Of a DNA stretch of 64,000 bases, positions 9,836 through 19,058 are shown piece by piece. The position numbers and the translations under genes were made by a program. Each line of letters starts with the position of its first letter. Position 1 is the stretch's first letter. The notes below the pieces were generated by a model, which searched no databases, was not told where the DNA came from, and saw only the letters and a list, made by a program, of their open reading frames with translations. Source of the DNA: Pseudooceanicola atlanticus (GTDB lineage: Bacteria > Pseudomonadota > Alphaproteobacteria > Rhodobacterales > Rhodobacteraceae); NCBI RefSeq assembly GCF_000768315.1, contig NZ_AQQX01000007.1, positions 1-64,000 on the forward strand, in the 5' to 3' direction.

Positions 9836-10773
9836 TACCTGATACGGAACCTTTTGCGGTACTCGCTGGCGCTGAGGCCAGAGACACTGCGGAACAGGCG
9901 GCTGAAGGCGGAGGGGTCCTCGTATCCCACGGCCCAGCAGATCTCGTTGACCGGCATCTGGCTGCGTTCCAGCAACCCGCGCGCCTTTTCGACCCGCAGC
10001 TCCTGCGCGTAGGTGCTGAGCGGCAGACCGGTGGCCCGGGTGAAGCGGCGTTGCAGGCTGCGCTCGGGCAGGGCGCAGCGGGAGGCGAGCGCGGTAACGG
10101 ACAGATCGCCGGTCACGTTGGCCTCCATCCAGACCTGCAGGTCGCGGATCCTTGTGTCACCGTGATCCAGGCGCGGCCGGAAACTGCGGTAATTGCGCTG
10201 CTCGCGTCCCTGCGGGTCGATCAGCATGTGGCGACAGACCTGCGACACGACCTCTGCCCCCAGCCAGCGCTTGACCAGGTGCAGCCCCAGATCGACCCAG
10301 GCCATCACGCCGCAGGCGGTGACGATGTCGTGGTCGTCGACGAGGATGCTCTCTGCGTGAAGCTGCGCCTTGGGGAAAGCCGCGCGAAACTCCGGCTCGA
10401 GCGCCCAGTGCGTGGTGACCGGTCGCCCGTCCAGGAGGCCCGCATGACCCAGCCAGAAGGCCCCGGCGCATGCGGAGCAGATCAGGGCGCCCGCCTGGTG
10501 CCGGTCGCTTAGCCAGGTATGGATCGCCGTGTCTGCGGCCCCGCGCTGCCCCGTCAGGTTCGGCGGCAGCCAGACGGCATCGAAACGCGTGTCGGGCAGC
10601 GCGCCGTCGCGCAGGACGTCGTGCAGGATCTGTCCGGCCCCGGTTTCCTTGCCATAGCGGTTCGCGATCTCCAGCAGGTCGATCAGGCCGAGCACGGCCG
10701 ACATCTGAACCCCCTCGTAGCCAAGAAGGGCGATCCGGGCGCGGATTGGCGTATCTGGCACATCATTTGTCAT
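9835..10773 (-). CDS. GlxA-type AraC family transcriptional regulator
   Basis: A DNA-binding regulator with an N-terminal DJ-1/PfpI-like domain and a C-terminal AraC helix-turn-helix pair. The 312-residue protein shows the nucleophile-elbow-like ICSACAGAFWLGHAGLLDG (Cys102) and, at about residues 215-312, LASRCALPERSLQRRFTRATG and AVGYEDPSAFSRLFRSVSG. ATG at 10773 was chosen over a long upstream extension because this is where the conserved sequence begins. It is transcribed away from the isochorismatase-like gene at 10834 across a 60-base promoter gap, so it likely controls that gene. The ligand is unknown. Confidence 0.88.
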   Translation of the reverse strand: MTNDVPDTPIRARIALLGYEGVQMSAVLGLIDLLEIANRYGKETGAGQILHDVLRDGALPDTRFDAVWLPPNLTGQRGAADTAIHTWLSDRHQAGALICSACAGAFWLGHAGLLDGRPVTTHWALEPEFRAAFPKAQLHAESILVDDHDIVTACGVMAWVDLGLHLVKRWLGAEVVSQVCRHMLIDPQGREQRNYRSFRPRLDHGDTRIRDLQVWMEANVTGDLSVTALASRCALPERSLQRRFTRATGLPLSTYAQELRVEKARGLLERSQMPVNEICWAVGYEDPSAFSRLFRSVSGLSASEYRKRFRIR

Positions 10774-10833
10774 ACGCGCCAATCGTAGGGCGGGGCACTG
10801 TGCGCGTAAACAGGGGTCAGGAGGTACTTCAAC

Positions 10834-11382
10834 ATGACCCAGACTGCCCTGATCCTTGTCGATATCCAGAACGACTACTTCGCGGGGGGCCGCATGGCCC
10901 TGCCGGGCATGGAGGCTGCCGCGACCAAGGCCGCGGCGATCCTCGATATGGCCCGGGACAAGGCCTATCCCATCCTGCACATCCGCCACATCGCGCCTGC
11001 CGACGCGCCCTTTTTTCGCAAAGGGACCGAGGGCAGCGAAATCCACGACACCGTGGCGTCCCGGGATGGCGAACGCGTCGTCGAAAAGGCGCGTCCGAAC
11101 AGCTTTGTCGGGACCGGGCTGGATGACATTCTGCGGGCCGACGGGGTGGAACACCTGATCATATGCGGCGCGATGAGCCAGATGTGCATAGATGCCACAA
11201 CCCGCGCGGCGGCGGATCTTGGCTACAAGGTCACGCTGGTGTCGGACGCCTGCGCGGCGGCTGCGGTCAGCTTTGACGGTGTCGATGTCGCGGCGGATCA
11301 GGTCCATGCGGCGATCATGGCACCGCTCGCAGCGCGCTATGCGACGGTCGTGAAGGCGGCGGACCTCAGCGTTCCGGCCTGA
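10834..11382 (+). CDS. isochorismatase-like cysteine hydrolase
   Basis: A small cytosolic hydrolase of the isochorismatase/nicotinamidase superfamily, acting on an amide, N-carbamoyl or similar bond. The 182-residue protein carries the catalytic triad expected of the cysteine-hydrolase members: Asp10 (LILVDIQNDY), Lys85 (VVEKARPNSF) and Cys118 (GAMSQMCID). A good AGGAGG site precedes the ATG. It is divergent from the GlxA-type regulator, a common pairing for such hydrolases. An amidase cluster follows nearby on the other strand, so amide breakdown is a possible theme, but the substrate is not readable. Confidence 0.88.
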   Translation: MTQTALILVDIQNDYFAGGRMALPGMEAAATKAAAILDMARDKAYPILHIRHIAPADAPFFRKGTEGSEIHDTVASRDGERVVEKARPNSFVGTGLDDILRADGVEHLIICGAMSQMCIDATTRAAADLGYKVTLVSDACAAAAVSFDGVDVAADQVHAAIMAPLAARYATVVKAADLSVPA

Positions 11383-11401
11383 AGGCAAGCACCGCGCAGG
11401 G

Positions 11402-12358
11402 TCAGTCCACCGGGGGGCGGGCCTCTCCGGGCAGGCGGACATCCATCCAGGCGGGCAGGTGGCTTTCGCCGTCCCGCATCTGGCGGATGTAGTCGCGCAA
11501 CATCTGCATGTAGCGGTTGGCCAGCGGCGAGGCGATGCGGTCGCGGGGGCGGAAGGCGGAGAAGGTGAACTCGATCGGCGGATCGAAGGGGATGGCGCGG
11601 ACGTCGGGCCAGAAATTCTGGCGCACGCCGAGCGGTTCGACGATGGCCACCCCGACACCCCGCGACACAAGCGCGTTGGCCTCGGCGGAGGCGAAGACCT
11701 CGATCCGCATCTTCCGGGCGACGCGGTATTGTTCAAACACGCCATCGGTGATGTGCCGCATCCGGGTGTCGCGGGTGAAGGAGATGAACTCTTCTCCCTC
11801 AAGGTCCTTGGGGCCCAGCCGGTCGCGATCCGCCAGCGGATGATCCTTGTGCACGATACAGACCGAACTGACATGGAAGAGCGGTTCGATCTTGAGCGAG
11901 GGATGCTGGAACTGCGTCACCGAGAAGCCGATATCGACATTGGCGGCCAGCACGTCCGGCCCGACATTGGACGACATGTCCATCAGCACGTCGACCTCGG
12001 GGTTTTCCTTGCAGAAATCCGACAGCGCATCGGCGACCAGCGTCAGGCCGAGGGTCGAGCCGGTGATGATCCGCAGCTCTCCGGTGCGGAAGGTGCGCAG
12101 GTCCTCGGCAAAGCGTTCCACGTCGGAAAGCGAGGCAAAGAGGCGCCGGACCTCGTTATAGAGCAGCCGGGCCTCGTCGGTGGGGATCAGGCGGCGTTTC
12201 TCGCGCTGGAAGAGCGTCAGCTTGAGGTCGATCTCCAGCCCGGCGAGCATCTTGCTCATCGCGGGCTGGGTGACCAGCATCCGTTCGGCCGCCGCGGTGA
12301 CGGTGCCGGTTTCCATGAACTGGATGAATGCCTCGAGCTGGCGGTGCGTGATGCGCAT
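11402..12358 (-). CDS. LysR family transcriptional regulator
   Basis: A LysR-type regulator of 318 residues. The winged helix-turn-helix lies in residues 1-60 (RQLEAFIQFMETGTVTAAAERMLVTQPAMSKMLAGLE) and the effector-binding domain follows from about 90 (TGELRIITGSTLGLTLVADALSDF). It is on the same strand as, and 110 bases after, the amidase gene, so it may be co-transcribed with the amidase-amidohydrolase-ligase cluster and control it. A candidate dyad upstream of that cluster is listed separately. Effector unknown. Confidence 0.9.
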   Translation of the reverse strand: MRITHRQLEAFIQFMETGTVTAAAERMLVTQPAMSKMLAGLEIDLKLTLFQREKRRLIPTDEARLLYNEVRRLFASLSDVERFAEDLRTFRTGELRIITGSTLGLTLVADALSDFCKENPEVDVLMDMSSNVGPDVLAANVDIGFSVTQFQHPSLKIEPLFHVSSVCIVHKDHPLADRDRLGPKDLEGEEFISFTRDTRMRHITDGVFEQYRVARKMRIEVFASAEANALVSRGVGVAIVEPLGVRQNFWPDVRAIPFDPPIEFTFSAFRPRDRIASPLANRYMQMLRDYIRQMRDGESHLPAWMDVRLPGEARPPVD

Positions 12359-12468
12359 GCGTCCGTCCTCCCTGAGCTTACCGTAGTGGCAATGCGCTGA
12401 AAGACAACGGGATTTTCCGGTGTCCCTTCCGGGTGCGGGCGCAGGTCATCGGACGGACAGGGGGCGCA

Positions 12469-13902
12469 TCACCGCGCGGCGGGCGGCCAGCGGTCGGCCC
12501 AGGGCATCATCGCCTCGAGCGCAGCGGCGATGGAGAGAAGCCGTTCCTCGCTGTGCCAGGGGCCGACGATCTGCATGCCGATGGGGATGCCTGCGGAGGA
12601 CATGCCCACGGGCACCGACATTGCCGGGTGGCCGCTGGCATTCTGCGGCACCGTGTAGGGATACCATGCCTCGCGCAGCGCGCCGTGGTTCACCCCGTCG
12701 ACGATCAGCGGTTCGTCCTGTTTCTGGTCGGCGGCCAGCGATGGAGTGGTGATGGTCGGCGTGATGTAGATATCCGCGCCGTCGAACTGCCGCTCGACCT
12801 CGTGGAAGATATCGGTGCGGGCCTTCATCGACTTGGCGAGGGATTCGTAGGTCAGTTCGGGATTGGCGGTCAGGGACATCTTCGCCGTCCGGTCGAGCCT
12901 GTCGCCGTGGGTTTCCATCAGGTGGCCGAAGCGCGCGTATTGGTAGCCGCGCATGAAGATCAGCGCGTTGTTGATGTCGTAGACCGGGTTGTCGATCTGG
13001 CCCACATCCCGCGCGCCGGCGTCGATCATCTGCTGCACCGCGCCCTGCACGGCAGCCTCGACCTCCGGGTCCAGCCAGTCGTTCACGGTGCGCATGACGA
13101 CGCGGAGGCGCAGGCCCTTGAGCGTTTCGCGCGGGTCGGCGGGCAGGTGGATCGGGCCAGTCGTGCTGCCGAAGGTCATCGGGTCGCGGCGGTCCGGGCC
13201 TTTCATGGCGTTGAAGCCCAGCACGAGGTCCGGCACCGTACGGGCCATGACGCCGATCACGGTGAGAGAGCCGAAGACATCTGGCGTCGTTTCATGCGGG
13301 ATGGCGCCCCAGGTCGGTTTGAGCCCGGTGACCCCGCAGGCCGAGGCGGGGATGCGCCCCGATCCCGCCCCGTCGGACGAGATGTGGATCGGTCCGAACC
13401 CCATGGAGGCCGCGATGCCGGACCCGCCGGATGACCCGCCGCAGCTGCGCGACAGGTCCCAGGGGTTGCGGCTGACGCCGTTGATCGGGCTGTCGGTCAG
13501 CACCTTGTGGCCGAATTCAGGGGTGGCGGACTTGGCGAAGGGAATGGCCCCGGCGCGGCGCAGGCGGGCGATGCCTTCGGCGTCGTCTTCGGGGGTCTGC
13601 CCCTCGAAGGCGTAGGAGGCCATCTCCATCGGGAGGCCTTTGACCTTGAGCAGGTCCTTGGCGGTGACCGGGATGCCCTGCAGGTCGCCCGGCGCCTCGC
13701 CTGCGGCCAGCGCCTTGTCGCGTGCCTCTGCCTCGGCCATGGCCAGGTCGGGGTCCATATGGGCGATGCCGTTGGTTTCGGTGTCCAGTCGCGTCACGCG
13801 GTCCAGCACGGCACGCATCAGCGCGGCGGCCTTGACCTCTCCGGATTTCAGGCGCGGCAGGAGGTCCGTCGCGGACATGCGGCACAGATCGTCTTCGGTC
13901 AT
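12469..13902 (-). CDS. amidase signature family amidase
   Basis: A cytosolic amidase that hydrolyses a carboxamide to acid and ammonia or amine. The 477-residue protein has the Ser-cisSer-Lys triad: Lys82 in PVTAKDLLKVKG, the cis-Ser in CGGSSGGSG (157/158), and nucleophile Ser181 in DGAGSGRIPAS. ATG at 13902 was chosen for the GGAGAGGAG site upstream; extension to 14004 would run into the intergenic region. It ends the cluster ligase-amidohydrolase-amidase, where the freed acid could be activated by the ligase. Length is normal; substrate unknown. Confidence 0.9.
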   Translation of the reverse strand: MTEDDLCRMSATDLLPRLKSGEVKAAALMRAVLDRVTRLDTETNGIAHMDPDLAMAEAEARDKALAAGEAPGDLQGIPVTAKDLLKVKGLPMEMASYAFEGQTPEDDAEGIARLRRAGAIPFAKSATPEFGHKVLTDSPINGVSRNPWDLSRSCGGSSGGSGIAASMGFGPIHISSDGAGSGRIPASACGVTGLKPTWGAIPHETTPDVFGSLTVIGVMARTVPDLVLGFNAMKGPDRRDPMTFGSTTGPIHLPADPRETLKGLRLRVVMRTVNDWLDPEVEAAVQGAVQQMIDAGARDVGQIDNPVYDINNALIFMRGYQYARFGHLMETHGDRLDRTAKMSLTANPELTYESLAKSMKARTDIFHEVERQFDGADIYITPTITTPSLAADQKQDEPLIVDGVNHGALREAWYPYTVPQNASGHPAMSVPVGMSSAGIPIGMQIVGPWHSEERLLSIAAALEAMMPWADRWPPAAR

Positions 13903-13969
13903 TCTGGGGTCTCCTCTCCCTCCGCCATACTGGCGCGTCTGGTCGCGGGGTGCATCCCCCTGCGGCATG

Positions 13970-14818
13970 TCAAAGGCGCAGGAGCGCCTTCGCGTTTTCG
14001 CCAAGCCAGCGATTGGCGATGGTTTCGTCGATGGGCAGGGCGCGGATTTCCTCGATCGCGCGTTTCATCGGCAGCATCGGCCAGGCCGTGCCGAAGAGCA
14101 TCCGGTCCTTCAGTATCGTGCGTCCGTATTGCATGAGCGGCCCGTAGCCCGAATTCTCGACGCCCAGCAGCTTGGGCCGCATCGCGACCAGCCCGATCGA
14201 CAGGTTGGGGTGACGCCAGGCCACGGCAAGCAATTCCTCGACCCAGGGCCAGCCGGGCGGGGAGGCGATGACCCGCAGATCGGGGAAGTCGCACAGCACC
14301 TTGTCGAGCAGCATGGGCCGCCCGAATTCCGGCGAGGTTTTGAGCGAGAAGTTCATGCCGACATGGATGTTCACCGGGATGTCGAGCTCGATACACTTGG
14401 CATAGACCGGGTACATGCGGCGGTCGTCGATGGCGAGTCGGTTCTCGAAACACTGGATGTTCAGGCCCTTGAGGCCCAGCCCGGTCACCGCGTCCTCAAG
14501 TTCGCGCAGCGCGGTCATGCCCTTGTTCGGATCGACGCCCGCGAAGCCCAGGAAGCGGCCGGGATGATCCGCGACGACCTTGGCCACCGCTTCGTTCGTG
14601 ACGCGGCCGCCGAAGGTGGTTTCCACGTCGCGGGCCTTGATCACGGTCAGGTCGATCCCGGCCTCGTCCACGGCGGAAAACCATTGCTCGAGGTCCATGG
14701 ATCCGCGATCCGCGGCCTTTTCGGCCGAGGCATAGACCCGGCGGTAATTCTTCAGATGCGCCCCGTCGGAGAGCGAGAGTTCGGGGATGGGCGGGGTGGC
14801 GCCGTAGTCGATGATCAT
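13970..14818 (-). CDS. amidohydrolase-2 family protein lacking most metal ligands
   Basis: A TIM-barrel protein related to the ACMSD/amidohydrolase-2 family, 282 residues. The fold-level pattern is present: VDPNKGM near 96, IPVNIHVGMN with His152, LRVIASPPGWPWVEELL near 182 and MLFGTAWPMLP near 240. But the usual metal-binding DxHxH at the start reads IIDYGATPP, the third-strand His is Ser186, and the Asp of the GTD/GSDWP motif is Ala245. It therefore probably does not bind metal in the usual way. ATG at 14818 has AGGAG eight bases upstream. It lies ten bases after the acyl-CoA ligase. Confidence 0.8.
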   Translation of the reverse strand: MIIDYGATPPIPELSLSDGAHLKNYRRVYASAEKAADRGSMDLEQWFSAVDEAGIDLTVIKARDVETTFGGRVTNEAVAKVVADHPGRFLGFAGVDPNKGMTALRELEDAVTGLGLKGLNIQCFENRLAIDDRRMYPVYAKCIELDIPVNIHVGMNFSLKTSPEFGRPMLLDKVLCDFPDLRVIASPPGWPWVEELLAVAWRHPNLSIGLVAMRPKLLGVENSGYGPLMQYGRTILKDRMLFGTAWPMLPMKRAIEEIRALPIDETIANRWLGENAKALLRL

Positions 14819-14828
14819 CGGGATGCTC

Positions 14829-16430
14829 CTATCGCCAGATCTGGTCAACCCGGTCGAAGGCGCTGGTGCGCTGGTCGTCCCGGTCCTTGGTCAATGCGGT
14901 CTTGGCGACCTTGAAAGACGGTGTGCGCGGCATCTCTTCGATGAATTCGAAGTAGCGGGGCACCTTGAACGAGGCGAGGCGCTTTTCCGCGTAGCTGACG
15001 ATCTGGTCGATCAGGGCCTCGTCGCCCGTGTGTCCGTCCTGGAGGGTCAGAAAGGCCTTCACTTCCTCGCCGCGCATGTCGTCGGGGACGGGCACCAGGG
15101 CGACCTCTTCGATCTGGTCCATGTCGCGCAGGACGCCTTCGACCTCGCGGCAGGCGATGTTCTCGCCCGAGCGGCGGATCATGTCCTTCTTGCGCCCGAC
15201 GATGTAGTGGAAACCGTTCTCGTCCTTGCGGAACAGGTCGCCGGAATGGAACCAGCCGTCGCGGATCGCCTTGGCGGTCGCGTCAGGGTTGTTGTAATAG
15301 CCCTGAAAGATGCCGGGGCCCTTGATCAGCAGTTCTCCGATCTCGCCCGGCGGCAGGTCCTGGCCGTTATCGTCGACGATGCGGGTTTCGCGGAAGGGCG
15401 AGGCAAGCCCGCAGCTGCCGGACCCGATCATGTCCTCGGCTTCGATGGGGACATACATGCCCGACCCGATTTCGGTCATGCCGAAGGCCTCGCGCGCCTT
15501 GAAGCCGAAACGGGCCTCGATCTCGCGATGGGCGGAGGCGCGGACGCCGTAGATATTGGCGCGTTTGACGACGTTTTGGTTGTCATGGGGGGCAGGGGGC
15601 TGCTTGCTGGCGGCCTCGGGGAAGAGGCAGAAGTCGATCCGGTGATCGGCCAGCCAGCCCGAGAACCGCGTGGCGCTCTGCTTGCGGCCGACGACCAGCG
15701 TGCCGCGCTGGTATATCGCCATCAGCAAGAGCCATTGCGGGTCCATGTAGGTGAAGGGCGTCGTCGCCAGGATGCGGCGCAGGCGCAGGCCGTCGCGCCA
15801 GGCATTCACCATTCCCGTGGTCAGCCAGTAGCGATGGGTCAGCAGGCAGCCCTTGGGCAGGCCGGTCGTGCCGGACGTGTACTGGATGTTGACCAGCGTA
15901 TCGCGGTCCAGCCGGGGCGTTGGACACTTGGCGGCATCGGCGCGGCTGACGCGTTTGTCCCAGTCGGGGGGGCCCACGATGATGACCTCGATATCCAGGT
16001 CGCCCTCTTCCAAAAGGTCGGCATAATCTTCGTGGATCAGCAGAAGCCGCGCCCCCGAGTTTTCGACTGCATATGCCAGTTCGCGGGCGGAGGAGCGGGT
16101 GTTGACCGGCACCATCACCGCCCCGATCCGGCCCAGGCCCAGCCAGGTCAGCGGCATTTCGGGGATGTTGGGCAGCATGACGGCCACGCGGTCGCCCTGC
16201 CAGATGCCTTCACCGGCCAGGAACGCGCCCATCCGCATGCTGTCCCGGCGCACCTCGGCAAAGGTGGCAGAGAGGCCTTCGTCGAAGAATTCCCACAGCG
16301 TGGCCTCCGGGCAATCCGCGACCGCTTCGTCGAGGAGCGCGGGGATCGAGTTTGGCATCGGGGCCTGTTCTATCGCGGCGCGGCGGTCTGCAGGGGATTG
16401 GTCCGGCGTGGTCAGGGGAACGGGTGTCAT
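14829..16430 (-). CDS. AMP-binding acyl-CoA ligase
   Basis: An adenylate-forming enzyme that activates a carboxylic acid to its CoA thioester. The 533-residue protein has the core motifs: YTSGTTGLPKG (ATP P-loop), FGMTE, HSGDLFRKDENG, GRKKDMIRRSGENI, and a C-terminal PRTPSFKVAK where the conserved catalytic Lys is kept but the usual Gly before it is Phe. I prefer ATG at 16430; an ATG at 16460 would add ten residues and neither has a strong ribosome site. It leads the cluster with the amidohydrolase and amidase, suggesting amide to acid to acyl-CoA. Acid unknown. Confidence 0.87.
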   Translation of the reverse strand: MTPVPLTTPDQSPADRRAAIEQAPMPNSIPALLDEAVADCPEATLWEFFDEGLSATFAEVRRDSMRMGAFLAGEGIWQGDRVAVMLPNIPEMPLTWLGLGRIGAVMVPVNTRSSARELAYAVENSGARLLLIHEDYADLLEEGDLDIEVIIVGPPDWDKRVSRADAAKCPTPRLDRDTLVNIQYTSGTTGLPKGCLLTHRYWLTTGMVNAWRDGLRLRRILATTPFTYMDPQWLLLMAIYQRGTLVVGRKQSATRFSGWLADHRIDFCLFPEAASKQPPAPHDNQNVVKRANIYGVRASAHREIEARFGFKAREAFGMTEIGSGMYVPIEAEDMIGSGSCGLASPFRETRIVDDNGQDLPPGEIGELLIKGPGIFQGYYNNPDATAKAIRDGWFHSGDLFRKDENGFHYIVGRKKDMIRRSGENIACREVEGVLRDMDQIEEVALVPVPDDMRGEEVKAFLTLQDGHTGDEALIDQIVSYAEKRLASFKVPRYFEFIEEMPRTPSFKVAKTALTKDRDDQRTSAFDRVDQIWR

Positions 16431-16748
16431 CGAAAGGGAATTTCCTGCAGTTCTTGTCATCTGCACGGCGATTTTTCCGTGCGGTCGACCCTACCTAGAC
16501 AGCCTTCCGTCAGACCCGCAAATTTCGAATTTGGCGCATATCATAACCAGAAGTTATCTTCTCTGATCTCGGCATCCGATTGTTTTTGAACAAGTTTGAC
16601 GACGACGTGGCGCGTCAGGTTTCCATAAGTTTTTGGAATGATGTGCTGCAGACTTGATATTTGACTTGGGGGGCATCCCCGGCCCCACATTAGGGCCATG
16701 TTCGACCACCGATCCACTGATCCCATTCACCACAACCGGAGCCTCTGC
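16431..16748. promoter_or_regulatory. divergent promoter region, ligase cluster / ABC importer 1
   Basis: This AT-richer gap separates the minus-strand ligase cluster from the plus-strand importer. It contains the dyad CAAATT-TCG-AATTTG (16519-16533) and, just after it, ATAAC-N5-GTTAT (16543-16557), a LysR-type T-N11-A pattern. Either could be an operator. No certain -35/-10 pair was assigned. Confidence 0.5.
16543..16557. promoter_or_regulatory. LysR-type dyad, ATAAC-N5-GTTAT
   Basis: Perfect five-base arms with a five-base spacer, matching the T-N11-A form of LysR binding sites. A similar 15-base dyad lies upstream of the second importer at 27309-27323, which suggests a shared regulator. 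Function is inference. Confidence 0.45.
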
Positions 16749-17858
16749 GTGCCCGACACAGCTACTTTGTCCCAGCCGATCCTGCAGATTGATGCCGTCA
16801 CCAAGGAATTCGACGGAACGACAGCGGTCGACCGCGTGACCCTTGATGTTGCCGAGGGCGAGTTCGTCACGCTGCTCGGGCCGTCGGGCTGCGGGAAATC
16901 CACCCTGTTGCGCATGATGGCCGGGTTCGAGACGCCGACCTCGGGTCGTATCCTGATGCGCGGCGAGGACATGTCGAAGGACCCGGCCTACGAGCGCGAG
17001 ATCGGGCTGGTGTTCCAGAACCTGGCGCTGTTTCCGCATATGAACGTCTACGACAACGTGGCCTTCGGGCTGCGGGCCCGCAAGCGGACCGAGGGGCTGG
17101 ACCGCAAGGTGCGCGACATCCTTGCGCTGGTCGGGCTGGAGGGGTTCGAGACACGTCGTACCGGCCAGATCTCGGGCGGGCAGCGGCAGCGCGTGGCGCT
17201 GGCCCGGTCGCTGGTCACGTCGCCCGACGTGCTGCTGCTGGACGAGCCGCTTTCGGCGCTGGACCTCAAGCTGCGGCGGCAATTGCAGGTCGAGCTCAAG
17301 CGTATCCAGAAAGAGACCGGGATCACCTTCATCTTCGTCACCCACGACCAGGAGGAAGCGCTGTCCATGTCCGACCGGATCGCGGTGATGAATGCGGGCC
17401 GGGTCGAACAGTTCAGCTCGGCCGTGGAAACCTATCATCATCCGCAAACGCGTTTCGTCGCCCAGTTCGTGGGCGAGACCAACCTCGTCGAGGCCCGCGC
17501 CGTGTCGCGCGATGCCGTCGGAGCGGTGCTGGCCGTCGATGGCATCGACCAGCCGTTTTCCGTGCCCCTGGTCGAAGGGTCCGGGATCGGGGCAGGGGAC
17601 AGCGTCTGGATCTCGATCCGCCCGGAATACATGACGCTTGGCCCCAACACCGACCCGGCGCCGACCGGGCCGACACTGACCGGGCAAGTCGTCTCTCACA
17701 GCTTTTCCGGGTCCACCGTGACCTATGCGCTCGACAGTGCGGCGGGGCCGCTCTTGGCGCAGGTGCCATTCCGCGCGGGCGAGGGGCATCCCTTTCCGAA
17801 CGGCGAGACGGTCCAGATCAGCTGGGCCGCCGATACCACAACCGTGATCCCGGGCTAA
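16749..17858 (+). CDS. ABC transporter ATP-binding protein (spermidine/putrescine type)
   Basis: The ATPase of a PotA-type importer, on the inner face of the membrane. The 369-residue protein has Walker A GPSGCGKST, Q-loop FQNLALFPHM, signature ISGGQRQRVALARS, Walker B LLLDEPLSALD, and a C-terminal TOBE-like regulatory domain. GTG at 16749 has GGAG seven bases upstream, better than ATG at 16698, which has none and would add 17 residues. It heads the operon ATPase-binding protein-two permeases-oxidoreductase. The substrate class is inferred from family and neighbours: polyamine, amino-acid-like or opine-like amine. Confidence 0.88.
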   Translation: MPDTATLSQPILQIDAVTKEFDGTTAVDRVTLDVAEGEFVTLLGPSGCGKSTLLRMMAGFETPTSGRILMRGEDMSKDPAYEREIGLVFQNLALFPHMNVYDNVAFGLRARKRTEGLDRKVRDILALVGLEGFETRRTGQISGGQRQRVALARSLVTSPDVLLLDEPLSALDLKLRRQLQVELKRIQKETGITFIFVTHDQEEALSMSDRIAVMNAGRVEQFSSAVETYHHPQTRFVAQFVGETNLVEARAVSRDAVGAVLAVDGIDQPFSVPLVEGSGIGAGDSVWISIRPEYMTLGPNTDPAPTGPTLTGQVVSHSFSGSTVTYALDSAAGPLLAQVPFRAGEGHPFPNGETVQISWAADTTTVIPG

Positions 17859-17893
17859 CCGGGGCGATCCAACCCGACATAGAGGACCATCAG

Positions 17894-18952
17894 ATGAAAT
17901 TCACCAGACGACAGACCCTTGCCAGCGCACTTGGCGCCACGGCGACCCTTTCGATGCCCAGCCGGTTGCTGGCGCAATCCGGCCCGCTTCTGCATGCCTC
18001 ATGGGGTGGTGGCGTCGGGGACACCTGGACCAACGCCTTTGCCGAACCCTATGCAGAGGAGACGGGGACGGAGGTCCGCATCGTCGAACTGCCCAACCCC
18101 GAGGCGCAGTTCCGCGCCCAGGCCGGCAATCCGCAATACCATACCGGGATCGGCACTTTCGTGCAGGGCGTGAACCTGATGCGGGACGACATGCTGGAGA
18201 CGTTCGGCCTGGACGAGATCCCCAACATGAAGAACATCGACGAGAAATACTGGCTGAAGACCGAGGATGGCCGCATCGCCGGCGTCACCCCGTATTTCGC
18301 CTATTACGGGATCGCCGTGAACACCAACGAGGCCCCGGTCGAGGAGTTCAGTTCGTGGAAGAACCTGGCCGATCCGAAATGGGAAAGCCGCCTGGGCATG
18401 ACCCGGCCGATCTACCTGTCGACCTATGACCTGACGATCCTGTCGAAGACGGCGGGCGGTGACGAATACAACACCGAGGGCGGCATGGAGCTGCTGAAGG
18501 GCATGGCGAAGAACGTGCTGAACGTCGGCAATTCGCTGGCACAGCAGAACACCATGCTGGAGCGCGGAGAGGTCGCGGCCATGCCGTTCTATTCGGTCCG
18601 TGTCTGGTCGCTGAACGAAGCGGGTGTCGATTACGTGCGTATCGTCATCCCCGAAGAGGGGGCGCTGCTGCTGCCCTATGCGATTTTTGCGCCAAAGGGC
18701 GTCAAGAACCGCGAAATGGTGGCGGAATGGCTGAACTACATCGCCTCTGCCGCGCCACAGGAACGGGGCACGGCCCTGTCGGGCTACATCCCTGCCAACA
18801 ACGACGCCAAGGCCACCGACGAGATCAAGGCCAAGCTGGGCGGCGAATATGACGAGCTGCGGGCGCGGCTCTACCAGCCCGACTGGGGCTATATCGCCGA
18901 GAACCAGAAAGACACCGTTGCCGCCATCGACCAGATGCTGGCCACGCTCTGA
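17894..18952 (+). CDS. ABC transporter substrate-binding protein (PotD-like)
   Basis: The periplasmic receptor of importer 1, 352 residues. The N terminus TRRQTLASALG... with cleavage near residue 28 (LLAQ-SG) looks like a twin-arginine signal. The mature protein has the type-II periplasmic fold features PYFAYYGIAVN, SWKNLADPKW and MPFYSVRVWSLN. It is clearly paralogous to the binding protein at 26168-27205, sharing WGGG, ADPKW and PFYS-RVW segments. Two strong hairpins follow its stop, probably raising its expression over the permeases. Confidence 0.88.
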   Translation: MKFTRRQTLASALGATATLSMPSRLLAQSGPLLHASWGGGVGDTWTNAFAEPYAEETGTEVRIVELPNPEAQFRAQAGNPQYHTGIGTFVQGVNLMRDDMLETFGLDEIPNMKNIDEKYWLKTEDGRIAGVTPYFAYYGIAVNTNEAPVEEFSSWKNLADPKWESRLGMTRPIYLSTYDLTILSKTAGGDEYNTEGGMELLKGMAKNVLNVGNSLAQQNTMLERGEVAAMPFYSVRVWSLNEAGVDYVRIVIPEEGALLLPYAIFAPKGVKNREMVAEWLNYIASAAPQERGTALSGYIPANNDAKATDEIKAKLGGEYDELRARLYQPDWGYIAENQKDTVAAIDQMLATL

Positions 18953-18974
18953 CCCACCCCTGAGCATCCCAGTA

Positions 18975-19033
18975 CGGCCCGGCCAGTCCGGGCCGTTCTC
19001 TGCCCGCCGGTGCGCCCTTTCGGCACCGGCGGG
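18975..19033 (+). terminator. two tandem intra-operon hairpins after binding-protein gene
   Basis: First stem CGGCCCGG (18975-18982) with CCGGGCCG (18988-18995), followed by TTCTC. Second stem CCCGCCGGTGC (19003-19013) with GCACCGGCGGG (19023-19033), eleven pairs. They lie between the binding protein and the first permease, where partial termination or 3'-end protection would raise the binding-protein dose. Confidence 0.7.
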
Positions 19034-19058
19034 TCCCTAAGCGAAACCGGAGCCTCCT

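Noticed and set aside
9835-11874. Very long open frame extending the GlxA-type regulator upstream
   Set aside because: The extension is antisense to the isochorismatase-like gene and reaches into the LysR gene; conserved sequence starts at ATG 10773.
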